A program made the translations under genes and the position numbers. Below are positions 21,616-33,514 of a DNA stretch of 64,000 nt, piece by piece. The notes under the pieces were generated by a model. The model was not told the DNA's origin and searched no databases. It saw only the letters and a list, made by a program, of their open reading frames with translations. Each line of letters opens with the position of its first letter. Positions within the stretch are counted from its first letter, which is position 1. Origin of the DNA: Platycnemis pennipes (Eukaryota > Arthropoda > Insecta > Odonata > Platycnemididae); contig OW121846.1 in assembly GCA_933228895.1 (NCBI GenBank), forward strand, positions 151,264,746 through 151,328,745, read 5' to 3'.

Positions 21616-23345
21616 GTGTGTCCTCGCGGTAAATCAGGGGTGAGTTTGTTTTTGGACTTTTCAGTCCGTGCTTCTGACATTCGGCCTCCTGAAGAGACGG
21701 TGCAGGAAATTATAGAGTACCCCTTACCAGAGACCGCTCAGGGTTTGCGTCGCTTCATTGGAATGATTGATTTTCATCGCCTCACGCTTCCAAGTTCACT
21801 GCATGACGCAGTTAGCAGCACCTCCAAATTAAAAGGTTCTCAGTCAGTTCCGTGGACTCTGGAATTATAGGCGGCATTGAATTCGTGTGACGATAGCCTT
21901 TCTACCGTCACATCACTAATTCACCCACGCAACGATACGCCTATAGGACTTTTCACTGACGCTTCCACTCGTTCTGTTGGTGCATGTTTTCAACAGTACG
22001 TAGACAATCAATGGCACAACTGTTAGCTTTATTTTCGAAAAAGATGTCAGTGAAGGAGAGAAATTGGCCAGCTTTCTATGGAGAACTCCTTGAAATTCAC
22101 CTGTCAGCACAGTTTTTTAGACACGTATCAGATGGTTGCCAGTTTACAACTTACACAGATCAAAAACCTTTGATTTATATCTTCCAAAGAAGCAGAGAAA
22201 AATTACATCCGATACAATTGAATCGAATTTCGTTTACTACAGGGTTTTCACCTGACATTCAACACATAAAAGGTGCTGATAACATTGTGGCGACTCTCTT
22301 GCACGCAATGAATCTGTCTCATCAATTCCCGACTACTACGCTCTCGCAGAGTCTCAGAGAGGCAACGAAGAGCTTTCGGGTTTCATGGCAAGCGGATCCT
22401 TAATTCGGTTAAGGACGATTTTAGACCCTGGAATCGAGTTACTGTGACGAGTCGACAGGGAAACTTCGACCGTGCATCACTCCTCCGTTTCGTCGGCATA
22501 TTTTCGAGCGCATTCACTGTTTAAGTAATTCCAGTGCATGGGTCACGACGAAATTGGTAAGTGATCGTTCTGCTTGGCCTTCTGCTCGTAAGGACTGTCA
22601 TCTGTGGTGTCGGATGTGTGTGCCTTGTCAGCGCTCTAAAGTTCACCGACATGTCAAATCGCCGTTGGGAAACTCCTTCCAGTGGGTTTTCTCACGTACA
22701 CGTGGACATAATTGAACTGCCAATTGTCCGTTCGTTCCGTTACCGCCTCGGTACGCTCGATGGAGTGAGGTTCAACCCATGCAATGCATCACTGCGGAGG
22801 TAACTACGGCGGACTTGTTAACATGTTGGATTTCTCGATTGTGGGTGCCCACAAAAGATCACTGTGGATCTAGGAACACAATTAACTTCGTATTTTTTCA
22901 TTAATGTGACAAGAATAATCAGCATCGAGATTTCGCATACGACTAGTTTTCACCCTCAGGCCAATGAATATATGAGTGTGGACAGAGAATTCATCGTCAG
23001 TTAAAAGCCGAAGTAATGGCTCACGGAGCAAATTGGCTTGAGGCCCTTCCCCTTGTTTTACTATAAATTCATCGCTCGTTCGGGGAAGACATCAATCAAC
23101 ACTTCTCCAACTGAACTGGTTTACGGAGAAACACTTTAACTTACTGGTACTTTAATCAGTTTCATTTCAAGCAAAATAGAGGATTCAAGTAGCTCCTTAT
23201 CACGACTTAGAAAGATAACGTCTCGGTTTCGTCATTCTCCAGCTTCTAGGCACTCAAAAAGGGGAGAGTTTATTTTTCATGACTTATCGAATGCAACCAT
23301 TCATTTCTACGTGAGACTCCTATACGTAAATCCTCGCAGCCAAAA
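21616..23345 (+). pseudogene. Ty3/gypsy retrotransposon pol fragment (RT end, RNase H, integrase)
   Basis: The fragment starts in the RT connection (IRPPEETVQEIIEYPLPE, LRRFIGMIDFHR) and continues through the RNase H-like region (GLFTDAS, VGACFQQYVD, ERNWPAFYGELLEIH, TYTDQKPLIY, GADNIVATLLHAM), then an integrase region (CVPCQRSKVHRHV, then SPSGQ and LKAEVMAHGANWLEALPLVLL-like blocks, to about 23330). It holds multiple stops and frameshifts. No LTR, gag or protease is visible and both ends are truncated. It is unlike any other element in the window. Confidence 0.85.
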
Positions 23346-23369
23346 TGTCATGTTTCCCCTGTTCCATTT

Positions 23370-24687
23370 ACTTTATTTATTGTACCGTGAATGTTTAAAA
23401 GCGGAGGTAGGGAACAGCCACATAATTGTGGACCAATATCATTAACGTCACAATCATGTAAAATCATAAAGCATATAATAGTTACATCAATAATGGGACA
23501 CGTCGATAGCCAGGATTTATTGACGACAAACCAGCATGGGCTCAGATAGGTCTTGGGAAACTGAATTAGGTCTTTTTGTTAATTGTATTTTAGTTTCCGG
23601 AGAAAGTAACGTTAAGGTAAACGCAGCGCTTCTTGACTTTTGAAAAGTGTTGCACAGGGTTCCCCACTGTAAACTACTGGCAAAGTTAGCATCACACGGG
23701 ATGGACAGTTAATATATTAGGCTGGATAGGAGGCTTCTTACAAGAACGCGTTCAAAAGGTGGTATTAGATGGTGTCAGCTCAGGCGAAGTAAAAGTTACA
23801 TCGTGTGTTCCCCAGTGAAGCGTGATATTTTTTATTTCTTCTCTACGAAAGTGACTTGAATACGGAAGTTACAAATACCAAGCTCCGTCTTTTTACCGAT
23901 GATGCAGTAGCGTATGAGGAAATGAGAAATGAAGAGAACAGTCATCCTTTGGCTAACACATCATGGGAATAACTAGTGTAGCAAACCGTAGATTAGGATT
24001 CGTAAAAAGAGTTTTAGGCAAATGCGATTAGAATACGAGTGAGAAGATATTTCACACTTGTCAGGCGTCAGTTAGAATATGCCACTAGTATATGGGATCC
24101 GTACGAGGAAGGTATGATAAAAGAATAAGAGCGTATGCAAAGGAGATGCGCTAGATTTGTTAAAGGCCATTATGATAATTGTATAAGTGTTACGAGTTTA
24201 ATAGAAGAACTATGATGGGAATTACTATCAGAACGCAGGTTAAAAATTAGGTCAAATCATTTAAGTAAATTCGAAACGATTTGTTCACAGATGATGTAGA
24301 TATATTATTAGAACCTTATTCTAATTATAATTAGAATTATTAAAGCTAGGTTTGATACGGTTAACAGGATTAGAGTAATAGATTGTCGTACCGATAGATT
24401 TAAAGGGTCACTTTCCCTTGCATCAAACGAGAGAACAATAGGCAGTGTAGCAAAGGGATAGGTAGGTGAAATACAGTCTGTGGTGCATGATCATTTAATA
24501 ACAGCCAACAATCCCTTTCTTATTTCGTATATGTTACTCATCGAGCTGCATGTGACCCTATTATCTAGCATGTCTCCATTAAATATCCTAGTTGCATGTC
24601 AATAGTGCATGTTTTGTGATCTTCACCCCCTGCCATATGTCCTCGTGGTGGCTCGCAGGGTAATACTTAGATATAGATGTACCATAT
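23370..24687 (+). mobile_element. LINE G, heavily decayed RT and 3' end
   Basis: The plus-strand remnant begins inside RT (KSGGREQPHN, SLTSQSCK, IMGHVDSQ) and runs through the FADD region (FTDDAVAYEEMRN), the C-terminal blocks (RRQLEYATSIWDPYEEG-like) and the 3' UTR. It ends in the shared stem-loop (24626-24660) and a degraded GATGTA tail. Many substitutions and indels are present, and no frame longer than 60 codons survives. It appears older than E, F and H. Confidence 0.85.
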
Positions 24688-24775
24688 GAAAACACAATAG
24701 GCAGCATATCAAAGGGATAGTTTAATAACTGTAGACTGTGGTGCATGATGTATGTGTTAACACCCATTACCTTTA
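24688..24775 (+). repeat. second copy of LINE 3' UTR after the LINE G tail
   Basis: Directly after the tail of G, sequence from the start of the same 3' UTR recurs (acaataggcagcatatcaaa, then gtggtgcatgatgtatg). It is cut short before reaching a second stem-loop. LINE F shows the same arrangement at 58018-58257. Confidence 0.7.
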
Positions 24776-24824
24776 TTTATCTGCAGATACTAACCATTGC
24801 CTTCATGTGTCCCTTTTGTGCATT

Positions 24825-24968
24825 ATTGGAGCCTCCTTCGTTGACCTTCAGCCATCGAATCGGTCGTGTAGACACCCTTTAAACTGCTCTGGAGTTCATT
24901 ACACTCCGGACGCCGCCAAACGCGTGGCGGATAGGATATTTGATCATTGCAGGCCTTTTTTAGGGTAG
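24825..24968 (+). pseudogene. LINE H ORF1 C-terminal remnant, esterase-like end
   Basis: About 47 codons: GASFVDLQPS, CSGVHYTPDAAKRVADRIF, HCRPFLG-stop. This equals the end of LINE B ORF1 and the last block of SGNH-like ORF1 domains. The final codons cct-ttt-tta-ggg-tag contain the heptamer T-TTT-TTA in the ORF1 frame (24956-24962). A minus-one slip there would enter ORF2, which has no ATG at its beginning. Confidence 0.6.
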
Positions 24969-27872
24969 ATGGTAGGGTAGAGAGTAGGTCATGTAGTGAG
25001 GTAAATAACTCCTCGTTACCAGTCGCTTCATCGGCTAACTTTCAGCTCGAAAAAACGAGTAAAAACAGCTTTAACAAGTCGACTGTGATTCTAAAAAATG
25101 GCGTTATAACTGTGGTCGTAGTGAATTGTCGTAGTTTGAAAAACAAAGTTGCAGATTTTCATCACGTCATCGAATCCACCAACGCAGATGTAACTATAGG
25201 AACTGAGATCTGGCTATATTAGGATATCGTAGATAATGAAATATTCCCGAAATCATTCAAAATTTACAGGAAAGATAGAGACAGAAGACCAGGAGGAGGA
25301 TTTTTTATCGCCGTGAAGAATTGTCTTACTAGTAGAAGGGAGACTATACTTGATTGTCAAATAGAAAGCGTTATGTGTTCCATACAAGGTCCTCTAGCAA
25401 AAAAAGTGTACCTATGTGCATATAATAGACCACCGGATTCCGGCATAAATTCAATATTAGAACTAGAAAATCAAATAAGGGAACTAATTCAATACAAAGA
25501 TGACCGTCACTTCATCATCAAGGGGGATTTCAATCTTCCATCCATAGACCGGGACACGTGTAGCTTCATCACCGGGGGGAAGGACAAAGAGCTCTGTGAG
25601 ACACTTCTGCACACCTTTTCCTCTCATGCACTTCATCAATTAGTAACAGGCCCAACCAGAGAAAAAAGTACTCTCGATCTCCTCGCAACAAATATACCAC
25701 AACAGATTGTAAATATAAGTACCGATGAGGGAATCAGTGATCATAAAATTGTAAAAGCAACATTTTATTATAGAACTAACAAAAATAACAAATCCAAGAG
25801 AAAAATATACTTGTTCGATAGGGCGGACTTCGATGGAATGAAAACAGAGTTGCAGAATTCGTTCAGCGAATTTCAAGAAGCAAGTTTAAGGAAAGATACT
25901 GAGACCATGTGGCATATATTCCTAGAAGTTATTCACTCAGCAGTTAACATGCATATACCGAGTAAATTAAAAAAGATGAATGCAGAGCCACGGTGGTATA
26001 ACGCGGCGGTACGGAAATCTTTAAATCAACAGAGAATTTGCCATGCTAGACTGAAAAAAGCGCGAAAAAACCACCCCCTCATGAGCTAAACAAAATCAAT
26101 ATAAATTATTAAACTTCCAAACACTTAGCGAAAAAAGAATGTCGAAGAGCCTTAGCTGACTTTAAAAGTAAAATTCTAGGGAACTATTTGAATGAAAATC
26201 CAAAAGCATTTTGGTAGTATGTAAGAGAAGTTCAAGGAAATAAATCTACTATAGAAACTCTTAGGGATGATAATGGAGAAAAAATAAATGATAGTCCGGA
26301 AAAAGCTGATAAGTTAAACACATATTTCCAAAGCGTTTTCAATACCAGCACTTTAGATCCCATTGAACCACTAAATAAACATTTCAAACATCCGATGCCT
26401 GAAATCGCTATTGACTCTCGCGGTATAGAGAATCAACTTAAAAACATAAACACCAATAAATCCCCCGGCCCTGACCAAATTCCGGCACGCGTTTATAAGA
26501 CACTAGCATCAGAAATATCACCTTACTTAGAAATAATATTTTTTAAATCGTTATCTGAGCATGTGGTTCCCAAGGACTGGAAAATGGCTAATGTTACACC
26601 TTTATTCAAATCCGGCGATAGAGAAGATCCTAGCAACTACAGACCTATCTCACTAACATCGATATCGTGTAAGATAATGGAACATATAATAGTTAGATCG
26701 ATTATGGGACACTTGGATAGAGAAAATTTGTTATTTAATAACCAACACGGTTTCCGACAATCTAAGTCATTCGAAACGCAATTGGCACTCTTTGTACACG
26801 ACTTATTAGTTTGGGGAGAAAATAGTGCTCAAGTTGATACGATATTTCTCGATTTTAAGAAAGCCTATGATAGAGTACCTCATGACAGATTGCTTTTAAA
26901 GCTAGATAGTTACGGTGTAGATAAACACGTAGTATGCTGGATTAATCAATTCTTAGTTGGCCGCGAACAGAGAGTTACTATAGACGGTATCATGTCCAAA
27001 TAGTTAGTGTCACATCAGGTGTTCCCCAGGGAAGTGTGAAGGGAAGAGGCCCAATTTAATTTCTTTTATATTTAAACGATCCCGGCAGTGTTGTAGTAAA
27101 TAGTATAATTCGGCTTTTTGCAGATGATGCAGTAGTGTATAGAGAAATCAGTAGTCCGGGAGACAAGGCATCGTTAGAAAAGGACCTCGTAGCAATTCAG
27201 GCGTGGTGCGATAAATGGAAACTAGGACTGAACATAAAAAAGTGCGTGACAGTAAATTTTTGGAAAAGAAAAAAATCGATGGAAAGAAACTATATGATTC
27301 CACGAATGGAATTAGTAAACGTGGAATCAGTTAAGTACTTAGGTGTAACACTTACTCAGCATCTATCATGGGGGAAACATATCAGGGAAATATGCAGTCA
27401 AGCAAATAGAATGTTGGGGTTTATTAAAAGAATATTAGGAAAAAGTGAGGAGAGGGTGAAGGAACTTTGCTATTTTTCAATTGTTAGACCACACGTAGAA
27501 TATGCTGCGAGCATATGGGACCCTTATGAAGCAGGCTTAATTTACGAATTAGATCGAGTACAAAGAAGAGCGGCGAGATATGTAAAACGGTGTTACGATA
27601 GGGAAAGCAGTGTGTCTGGTATGTTAGCCGAATTGGGATGGGAATCGCTGTCACAACGCAGGTTGAATTATAGACTTAATCTTCTGGGAAAATTTAAGGA
27701 GAGACATTTAATTAATGACGTTAATCATATATTGCTGGCTCCGACTTATTATGTTAGGCTCGATAATTCTAATAAAATTAAGGAGATAGATTGCAGGACG
27801 GACAGGTTTAAAATGTCATTTTTTCCGCGTACGATTCGTGATCAGAACGTTAAACATCGCGTACATCAGTAA
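24947..27872 (+). pseudogene. LINE H ORF2: endonuclease-reverse transcriptase, broken
   Basis: The endonuclease has VVNCRSLKNK, a variant GTEIWLY followed by a stop at about 25220, KGDFNLPSIDRDTC and GISDHKIVKATF. The linker has PRWYNAAVRKSLNQQRICHAR and a stop at 26089. RT has KSPGPDQIPARVY, NYRPISLTSISCK, DFKKAYDRVPHD, then a lesion near 27000-27060 between GVPQGS and LYLNDP, then RLFADDAVVYR. The C-terminal region has SIWDPYE and FPRTIRDQN, to 27872. At least four breaks show it is inactive, but the frame is conserved enough to read throughout. Confidence 0.9.
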
Positions 27873-28153
27873 TAATTATAGAGGTAATACTCGGGGTAGG
27901 TCGATAGTATTTTTTTTTATTACCTGCATGTTCAAATCAAGGTGTGATTCGCATGCATTGCTCTTTTTTTGCATGCATGAGTATCTATGAAATTGGTGTC
28001 TGGTTTCAAGGCATGCATGGTATTCATGTGTGTGTCCTACATGATTGGGATTTGGTAGTTTTTCTTCCTTTTCCCCAATTACATTTAATGTTATAGTGGT
28101 TGCTTTGTAGTGTTCCTTTTTGTTTGTTGAGTCATTGTTCCTGGAGTGGATGC

Positions 28154-28189
28154 ACCCCATGCCACACACACTCGAGGTAGCTTGCAGGG
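28154..28189 (+). promoter_or_regulatory. LINE H 3' stem-loop
   Basis: The shared CC(C)TGCCAC ... GGTAGCTTGCAGGG hairpin, in a mutated form, directly precedes the degenerate tail. Confidence 0.5.
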
Positions 28190-28229
28190 TATGTCGTAGA
28201 TATAGATAGAAAGATAATTCTCGAGTCAG

Positions 28230-28660
28230 GGGGTCCCACAGTTGGAGGACCGGAGATGTATGCCATTTCGCAGAATACGCTTCCATTTGGCGAGCGGTGA
28301 CGGAACTTGATTCTCGTGGATCCTCAGTGTGGGAGCCCTTTTTACTTTTTTTTAATCGCGCGTCACCGTGCATTCATTTCGGTCGGGCCTTACATATGTC
28401 TGTGGGTCAGGAGCGAGTGTGGTCGGGCCCGTCTGGGAGGGCCGTGGGACCCGAATGCCCGTAAAGGCCTCTTCGGCACGTAAGACCACTAACGGGCCCC
28501 GCCCCCCACCCACATCGGAGGAACCGCTCCCGCAAGAGCAGTCCTCGCTGGGTCAATCGCCGCATCCGGAATGTGGGGATGCCACTACGATTCCACCCTC
28601 AACAGCTCCCGCGCCTCCAGAAGCAATGGGTGCCTCATCGGGTGTGTGAAATAAACACGC
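28230..28660 (+). other. GC-rich proline-rich open region, origin unknown
   Basis: A GC-rich island in AT-rich DNA with an open frame at 28368-28649 (Pro/Ser/Glu-rich, TSEEPLPQEQSS and PPSTAPAPPEAM). It directly follows the LINE H tail. The composition resembles the start of an ORF1 or a 5' UTR of another LINE, but no domain supports this. Confidence 0.25.
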
Positions 28661-28854
28661 AGTCTCTTCCCCACAAATTCAGAATAACTTTCGCTTAATC
28701 CCTTTATTAAATGAGATGGGCCAGTATACAAGCTAGCCCAATCCTATCTCCTTAACTCAGTGTAGCAAACAATTTACTCTAAATTATAACAAAAATTATA
28801 TTGAGCGTAACTATGCATTGAGGGACGAAGAACGGAAAATTTTATTGGCTCCAT

Positions 28855-29165
28855 ATAATGAACATCGATCGAGTGACAAACAAAGAAGTTTTAAGAAGAG
28901 TGGGAGAGAAGAGATGTCTACTGGAAACCTTAAAAAGAAGACGGGACAACTTAATGGGTCACATCTTGAGACACGATGGCCTGATGAAGACAATCGTCGA
29001 GGGAGAAGTGGGAGTTAGATGGAACATGAGTTAGATAGAACAGGTCGTACAGGACGTGAAAGAGAGGAATTACGTGAATATGAAGAGGTTGGCCGATAGA
29101 AGAATCGAGTGGAGGGCTGCGTCAAACCAATCCTAGGATTGTTGACCGATGATGATCAACATTGT
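28855..29165 (+). mobile_element. 3' end of a second LINE family (K), C-terminal domain
   Basis: The encoded order RVTNKEVLRRVGEKR, LLETLKRRR, GHILRHDGLMKTIVEGEVG, and after one stop IEQVVQDVKERNY, LADRRIEWRAAS is the familiar C-terminal tail of many insect endonuclease/RT polyproteins. It ends in an ATGATGAT run as tail. It is unlike the GATGTA-tailed LINEs and is probably RTE-like, although the clade is not secured. The upstream part is missing. Confidence 0.75.
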
Positions 29166-29394
29166 GTTTCATCTTCATTGCTCTCATCCGAAGATGAAAA
29201 CACACACAATCTTCGCCTCTGTACCGGTGTTCTCATCCTCTTCTTTTGCTGAAAGACGTGCCTCACCGACAACCCATCTTCACTTTCTCCACTCCAATTC
29301 CTTCGCCTAATTGAAGCGTAAGCTGGCAGCGCTACCCTAATAAATTAAGAACCCCTTTCGCTCATCGTCCGCTGTGATCAATAAACCTCGGTAC

Positions 29395-29460
29395 ACGCAA
29401 GTACAGTTTCGATCACGGGGTCCGGGCTCGAGTCCCGGTCAAGGCGACTGATTTTTTCTC
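29395..29460 (+). repeat. tRNA-like T-arm, probable SINE fragment
   Basis: CCGGGCTCGAGTCCCGG (around 29421-29437) forms a tRNA-like T stem-loop with a B-box-like core. It is followed by a T-run and ctctgtggaac. No complete cloverleaf is present, so it is a SINE fragment or tRNA relic rather than a tRNA gene. Confidence 0.35.
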
Positions 29461-30174
29461 TGTGGAACTTCTTGCTATACCCCAAAGTGCTTCAATTGAC
29501 GGGAGTCGAATGACTTTTGAGACGAATCGAATGTGTCCCATACACTGACAAAAGTTTTCGAGAACTTTGATATGTTTTTAATTGCAATAAAAAAGTAAGG
29601 TGATACTTCAACAAGGGAATGTTTTAATTTGGCCCCCATTGAAACTTAAAAAAATCACCCAAAATTGCTCTTATTGAATTTGTATGAGTACTGAGATTTG
29701 CATTTCCCGAAAAAAATTTATTAATGTCGGGTTTTATGTCGTGTTATTTAAAAAACGATTCCTAGTCGTAATCAAGCGTTGAGAGTTTGTTACTTTCAAT
29801 TTATAATTCCAACATGCACGAGTGTATCTGTAAATTTAAGCATCGTAATATTGCAATGAAACTACGATAGATTATTTCATTTTTAATTTTAATTCCGAGC
29901 CACATTTACGTATCCAGAGAGCCACAATTGGCTCGCCAGTGTTTCTTCGGCGGAAAAGGTTTTAGATCACTTTCCCTCTTTTACATTGTTTTAACGTGTC
30001 TTTCCGTTGGCTCTTTGCACCATTTATCTAGAATATGTCCTCTTTCCCTTACTGATTAAGCCAAATCCTTCTTACTCTCTTTCCTCCTGCATTCTATCCT
30101 ATAAGTACCGCCTGTCTTATGGTCCATCCAGCAGTATTTCTTCCTCCTCCTCTTCACACACCAGGAGGTGAAAA
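29461..30174. other. unassigned AT-rich DNA
   Basis: No gene or repeat recognised. It lies between two inverted copies of the K-type LINE 3' end. Confidence 0.4.
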
Positions 30175-30480
30175 CCTTGTCATCATCATCATGGGTCAGC
30201 AATCCTCAGATTGGTTTGACGTAGCTTTCCGTTTCATCCTCCTATCGGCTAACCTCAACATGTTTATATAATTCTTCTCTTTCACATCCTTCGTCTCTTG
30301 CTATCTGTATCTCATTCATTCCTCTGCCATTCTTCCCGTTCACCCCTTCCTTCCACGATTGTCGTCATCAGGCTATCATGTCTCATCATGTGGCCAGTTG
30401 TCCCGCCTGCTGCTTCTTAGCGTTTTCAGATGACTTCTATTTTTATCCATCTCTTCTGAGGACTTTCTCGCCACTCCCTT
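30175..30480 (-). mobile_element. 3' end of K-type LINE, inverted second copy (L)
   Basis: The minus strand repeats the 28855-29165 sequence: DVKEKNYINM, RLADRRMKRKATSNQSEDC, then an ATGATGATGATGA tail at about 30182-30196. It is more decayed upstream, with several stops, and both copies are truncated. The two face tail to tail about 1 kb apart. Confidence 0.75.
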
Positions 30481-30571
30481 AATTTAATCTTCGTCATAAA
30501 CATCTCGTGAGTAGCTGAAGAAAAATTCTTGGTGTCTGTGCGGCGATCAAGTAGCCAGTGGCGAGAAGTGT

Positions 30572-30882
30572 CTACGTTTTCGTGTGTCCGTCGTTGCGTT
30601 GCGTTGACGCTGCGTTGTGCGGCAGGACCCAGTCTTCATGTCACCGGCAGCGCCAGCAGCAACGCACCAAAACATACGACGGTGGTAAACCGTGGTATAC
30701 GTGACAATCCAGCGAAAAAACCACGTGACGAACAAATGACAGGTAGAATGCGTTGATCCTCGCTCTGACGCAGCTGCGTCAACGCAGAAAGATGGCCCGA
30801 CGGCAACGCAGGCTGCGTGCTCGCTTCTGATTGGTGGCGGCGCAGTGTGCGTCAACGCAAAAGCGGCCACATGAAAACGTAG
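30572..30882. mobile_element. GC-rich MITE with CTACGTTTTC(A/G)TGTG inverted repeats
   Basis: The left arm (30572 onward) and the complement of the right arm (ending 30882) share CTACGTTTTCxTGTGxCCG and then TTGCGTTGACGC, about 45 bases in all with mismatches. Internal GCGTTGACGC/GCGTCAACGC units recur. Short ORFs inside are on both strands and not credible. The ends resemble hAT-type MITEs, but no 8-bp target duplication is clear. Confidence 0.65.
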
Positions 30883-30889
30883 CTTCGGT

Positions 30890-32575
30890 GGTCGAGGGCA
30901 TAGGGGTCCAACTGTCATTGCGCATGTGATACCGCCTGCAGTATGGCCATCTATAAGTGTCGTAGGTTATTAATGAAACGTTTTCGTAAATTGTAAATTA
31001 ATATATTTACTCAGGTCTTCTTAAAATTTAAATTTTAAATATTCAACGTTGCATCTAGATTACTAGAAGCGTAATATCAATTTTACTACTACGACATCGA
31101 AACCTTTGACAAACGAAGATCGCAGTCCGCCTGTACATTTAAGCTGAAATCTACATTTAGGCTGAAAGTCGGTTGAGAAATTGTTGTTTTCGTTTGCATT
31201 AACAGTGATTTAGACCGTTTATCCTAAGTTTGGCTGTATAAGAAGTGATGTAATTGTGTTGAAAATCGACGTAAAGCCTCTAAATGTGTAATTCTGCGCT
31301 GTCAGCAGCTGTTAATCCAGAAATTTAGTATATTTGAATTCCACGAACGGACACTTGGTAAGGCATTAAAGTTTTTCGATGAATTTGTCTCATCATACAG
31401 GTTGTGTTACTATATGTTAGCATTGTCTTGGCATTAAATATTTTCAAGCCATTTCTACCATCGGAATTTGGTCACGCATATGCTTTTTCGTGCTGCTTGG
31501 TGGCGTAAATATCAGTGAGTAACCCTCAAGTGCTTTAAGACAATTGTTACTATCGTTAGTATTGCCTATCGCACTTGAGCACGCACTGATGACAATGGGA
31601 ATCTCATCACGAAGTAGCTTCTTGTGTTGTTTTTGGTCCATTTGGTAGTTACTTAGATGAGAATACGCTGTATTGTGCAGCCTTGCTGAATGTGTTGATC
31701 TGTCAGGAACTTTGAATTTGGATATACTCTAATGGAAGTGTCTGCAATAGATTTTCTTCCTGTATCTAAACTAATTGTCTGTGTAAATACTAAAAAAAAC
31801 ACCCTTGTAGCTCCCTATATGAATTTAACCTTAATGTACGGAGTCTGTATGGCCAACCATCTCGTAAGTGTGGGCACTCACATTTGGGTATTCACTCTTC
31901 CTCATTCATTCAGGCTTCTTTCATGGTTGTAGTTGATATTGATATTTGTTATTCAGACGATATAACTATCCATAGATTTATTGGGTTGCATACTTCATTT
32001 CATCACAGTTTCCAACTATTTTTATGAAAGTATGCTGGTGTTTTTGCAGATTATGAGGTGAATGTGTTAATCTAGTGGTTCTCCACTAACTCGTCGTAAT
32101 TTGAAGATATAATGAGAATCTGATTATTTTTAAGTCCTCTCTCCCAGTGTGACTGTTAACGTTGTAGCACATTATTAGTCGTATTACAATTAGTTGTATT
32201 ACAATAGTTATTTCACCAAATAATATCAGCCAGCCTAACGATCAACACAAAACAATTGCTCTTAGGAAATGAAAAAAAACCTCCAGTAAGAATCCTTTCT
32301 CCACTCTCATTCCCGGTGATGATTGGCGTCCAGAAAGTGGCATTCTAAATCTCGCATGAGATAGGCAGCTTTCGTCATTATTTCATTCTTTCTTCCAAGG
32401 TTCTTCAATGTAAGAATCCTCTTTTATATTAATAATAACTTTATATTTGTAGAAATGTTTATTGTGCCATTATTTATTGTCCTAAAATATGCAACATTCA
32501 TTTAGGTTATGGCAATGGATGTGTAACATTTTTTTAATCAATAAAGGTCATCAATTTCCATGCCTGGAACAATTG
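30890..32575. other. unassigned AT-rich DNA
   Basis: No recognised gene. Small ORFs (31444-31641 minus, 31732-31932 plus) lack homology or splice support. Confidence 0.4.
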
Positions 32576-32581
32576 TTTTTA

Positions 32582-33192
32582 TTATCTGTGACGCCCAAGT
32601 CCACTTCTATTGCAGATTGAAGATGAATTAAGACCCTGCGTATTTGGAGTAAGTTCTATATCTCTAAATTTAAACCAGAAAAACGATAAAAGGGTAAAGA
32701 ACATGGCGAAATATATAATACGACGACGCGTTGAATTCAAATTTAGCGGGCCTTCTGTAGTAACGCCACCGGCACCATCTATAGGTAGTAGGTAAACAGT
32801 ACCCCCGGGTAAAGAATTATAACGTTGAATTGGATTTCCATGGTCGAGGGTCATCACTGTCCGATGCGAGAGGCATTTCCGAGGGCGCGATGCGACGATG
32901 TTGAGCCATTGACCTCCTGGGCGAGGAAAAGCCCGTGCTTTGGACCGGAGGAGGGTTCGAAAGTAGTGCCGCCACGATGGACAATGGTCATTCGGGGGCT
33001 ATCAGCCCTCGACATCAATTCACGGAAGGCGGAGAAGGACGGTCGTGTGATGCACATTGATTGTCCGGCGGGAGGAGATTCAATCACGGTCACGAGGCAC
33101 GGAGGAAACATTGAGGGGTTGGTAGCGCTGTGTAAGGAAGGGGCTTCGGTTTTGGTATTCCAAAGAGCTATATGTTCCATTGTTCTAGACAA
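32582..33192 (-). CDS. possible host coding region with one membrane segment (uncertain)
   Basis: Two overlapping minus-strand frames (33192-32854, then 32857-32582) are open. The second starts with ATGATG and reads LDHGNPIQRYNSLPGG, then RRRIIYFAMFFTLLSFFWF, a plausible transmembrane segment after basic residues, and ends at 32582 just before an AATAAA. The upstream block is GC-rich and also open on the plus strand (32825-33208), so strand and reality are both unsure. No family is recognised. If it is real, the frame change near 32855 needs an intron or a frameshift. Confidence 0.3.
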
Positions 33193-33416
33193 ATTAGAGC
33201 GTGGTTGAAAGTTTTATTTTTTCCCAACTAATTCCAAACATCATTTGCAGTGTGGAGGTAAACGATTAGAGCGTTGATTGCCATATTTCCTGACCTGGAG
33301 ATTTAAGATGAAATTCGAAGAGCATCATTAAGCACATTTTTTTTCTAAATATCCATAGTTAGGTTGAATAAATAGCCGATAGGAGGGCGCGCCAAAAGGA
33401 GCAACGTCCTCATCAA

Positions 33417-33514
33417 GTTGCCGCTACCCCCTCCCCCCCCTCCTCTGCCACTGCCCTCCTCCCCCGTCCCATCTCCCCCCCTCGTTCTCCCCACTCCTCG
33501 TCCCGCCCCTCTCC
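33417..33514 (+). repeat. pyrimidine-rich tract, left of the CACTA-like element
   Basis: Nearly pure C/T. A similar C/T-rich tract on the same strand lies directly right of the element (38959-39170), as if one tract had been split by the insertion. Confidence 0.75.

Larger units (their letters stand above)
24825..28215 (+). mobile_element. LINE H (CR1/Jockey group), 5'-truncated in ORF1
   Basis: A plus-strand element with an ORF1 tail (24825-24968), ORF2 (24947-27872), a long 3' UTR, a stem-loop (28154-28189) and a degenerate GATGTA/GATATA tail ending near 28215. It forms a third subfamily beside A/F and B/E, judged from its own variants of shared blocks. It holds several stops and indels. 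Its 5' end abuts the duplicated LINE G tail, suggesting insertion into or beside G. Confidence 0.9.

Noticed and set aside
30572..30882. A CpG-island promoter at the GC-rich block
   Set aside because: The matching inverted arms explain the composition better as a MITE.
32825..33208. Plus-strand ORF of 127 codons
   Set aside because: No known domain or splice support; the opposite strand is also open, with a more protein-like membrane segment downstream. Kept only as an uncertain minus-strand candidate.
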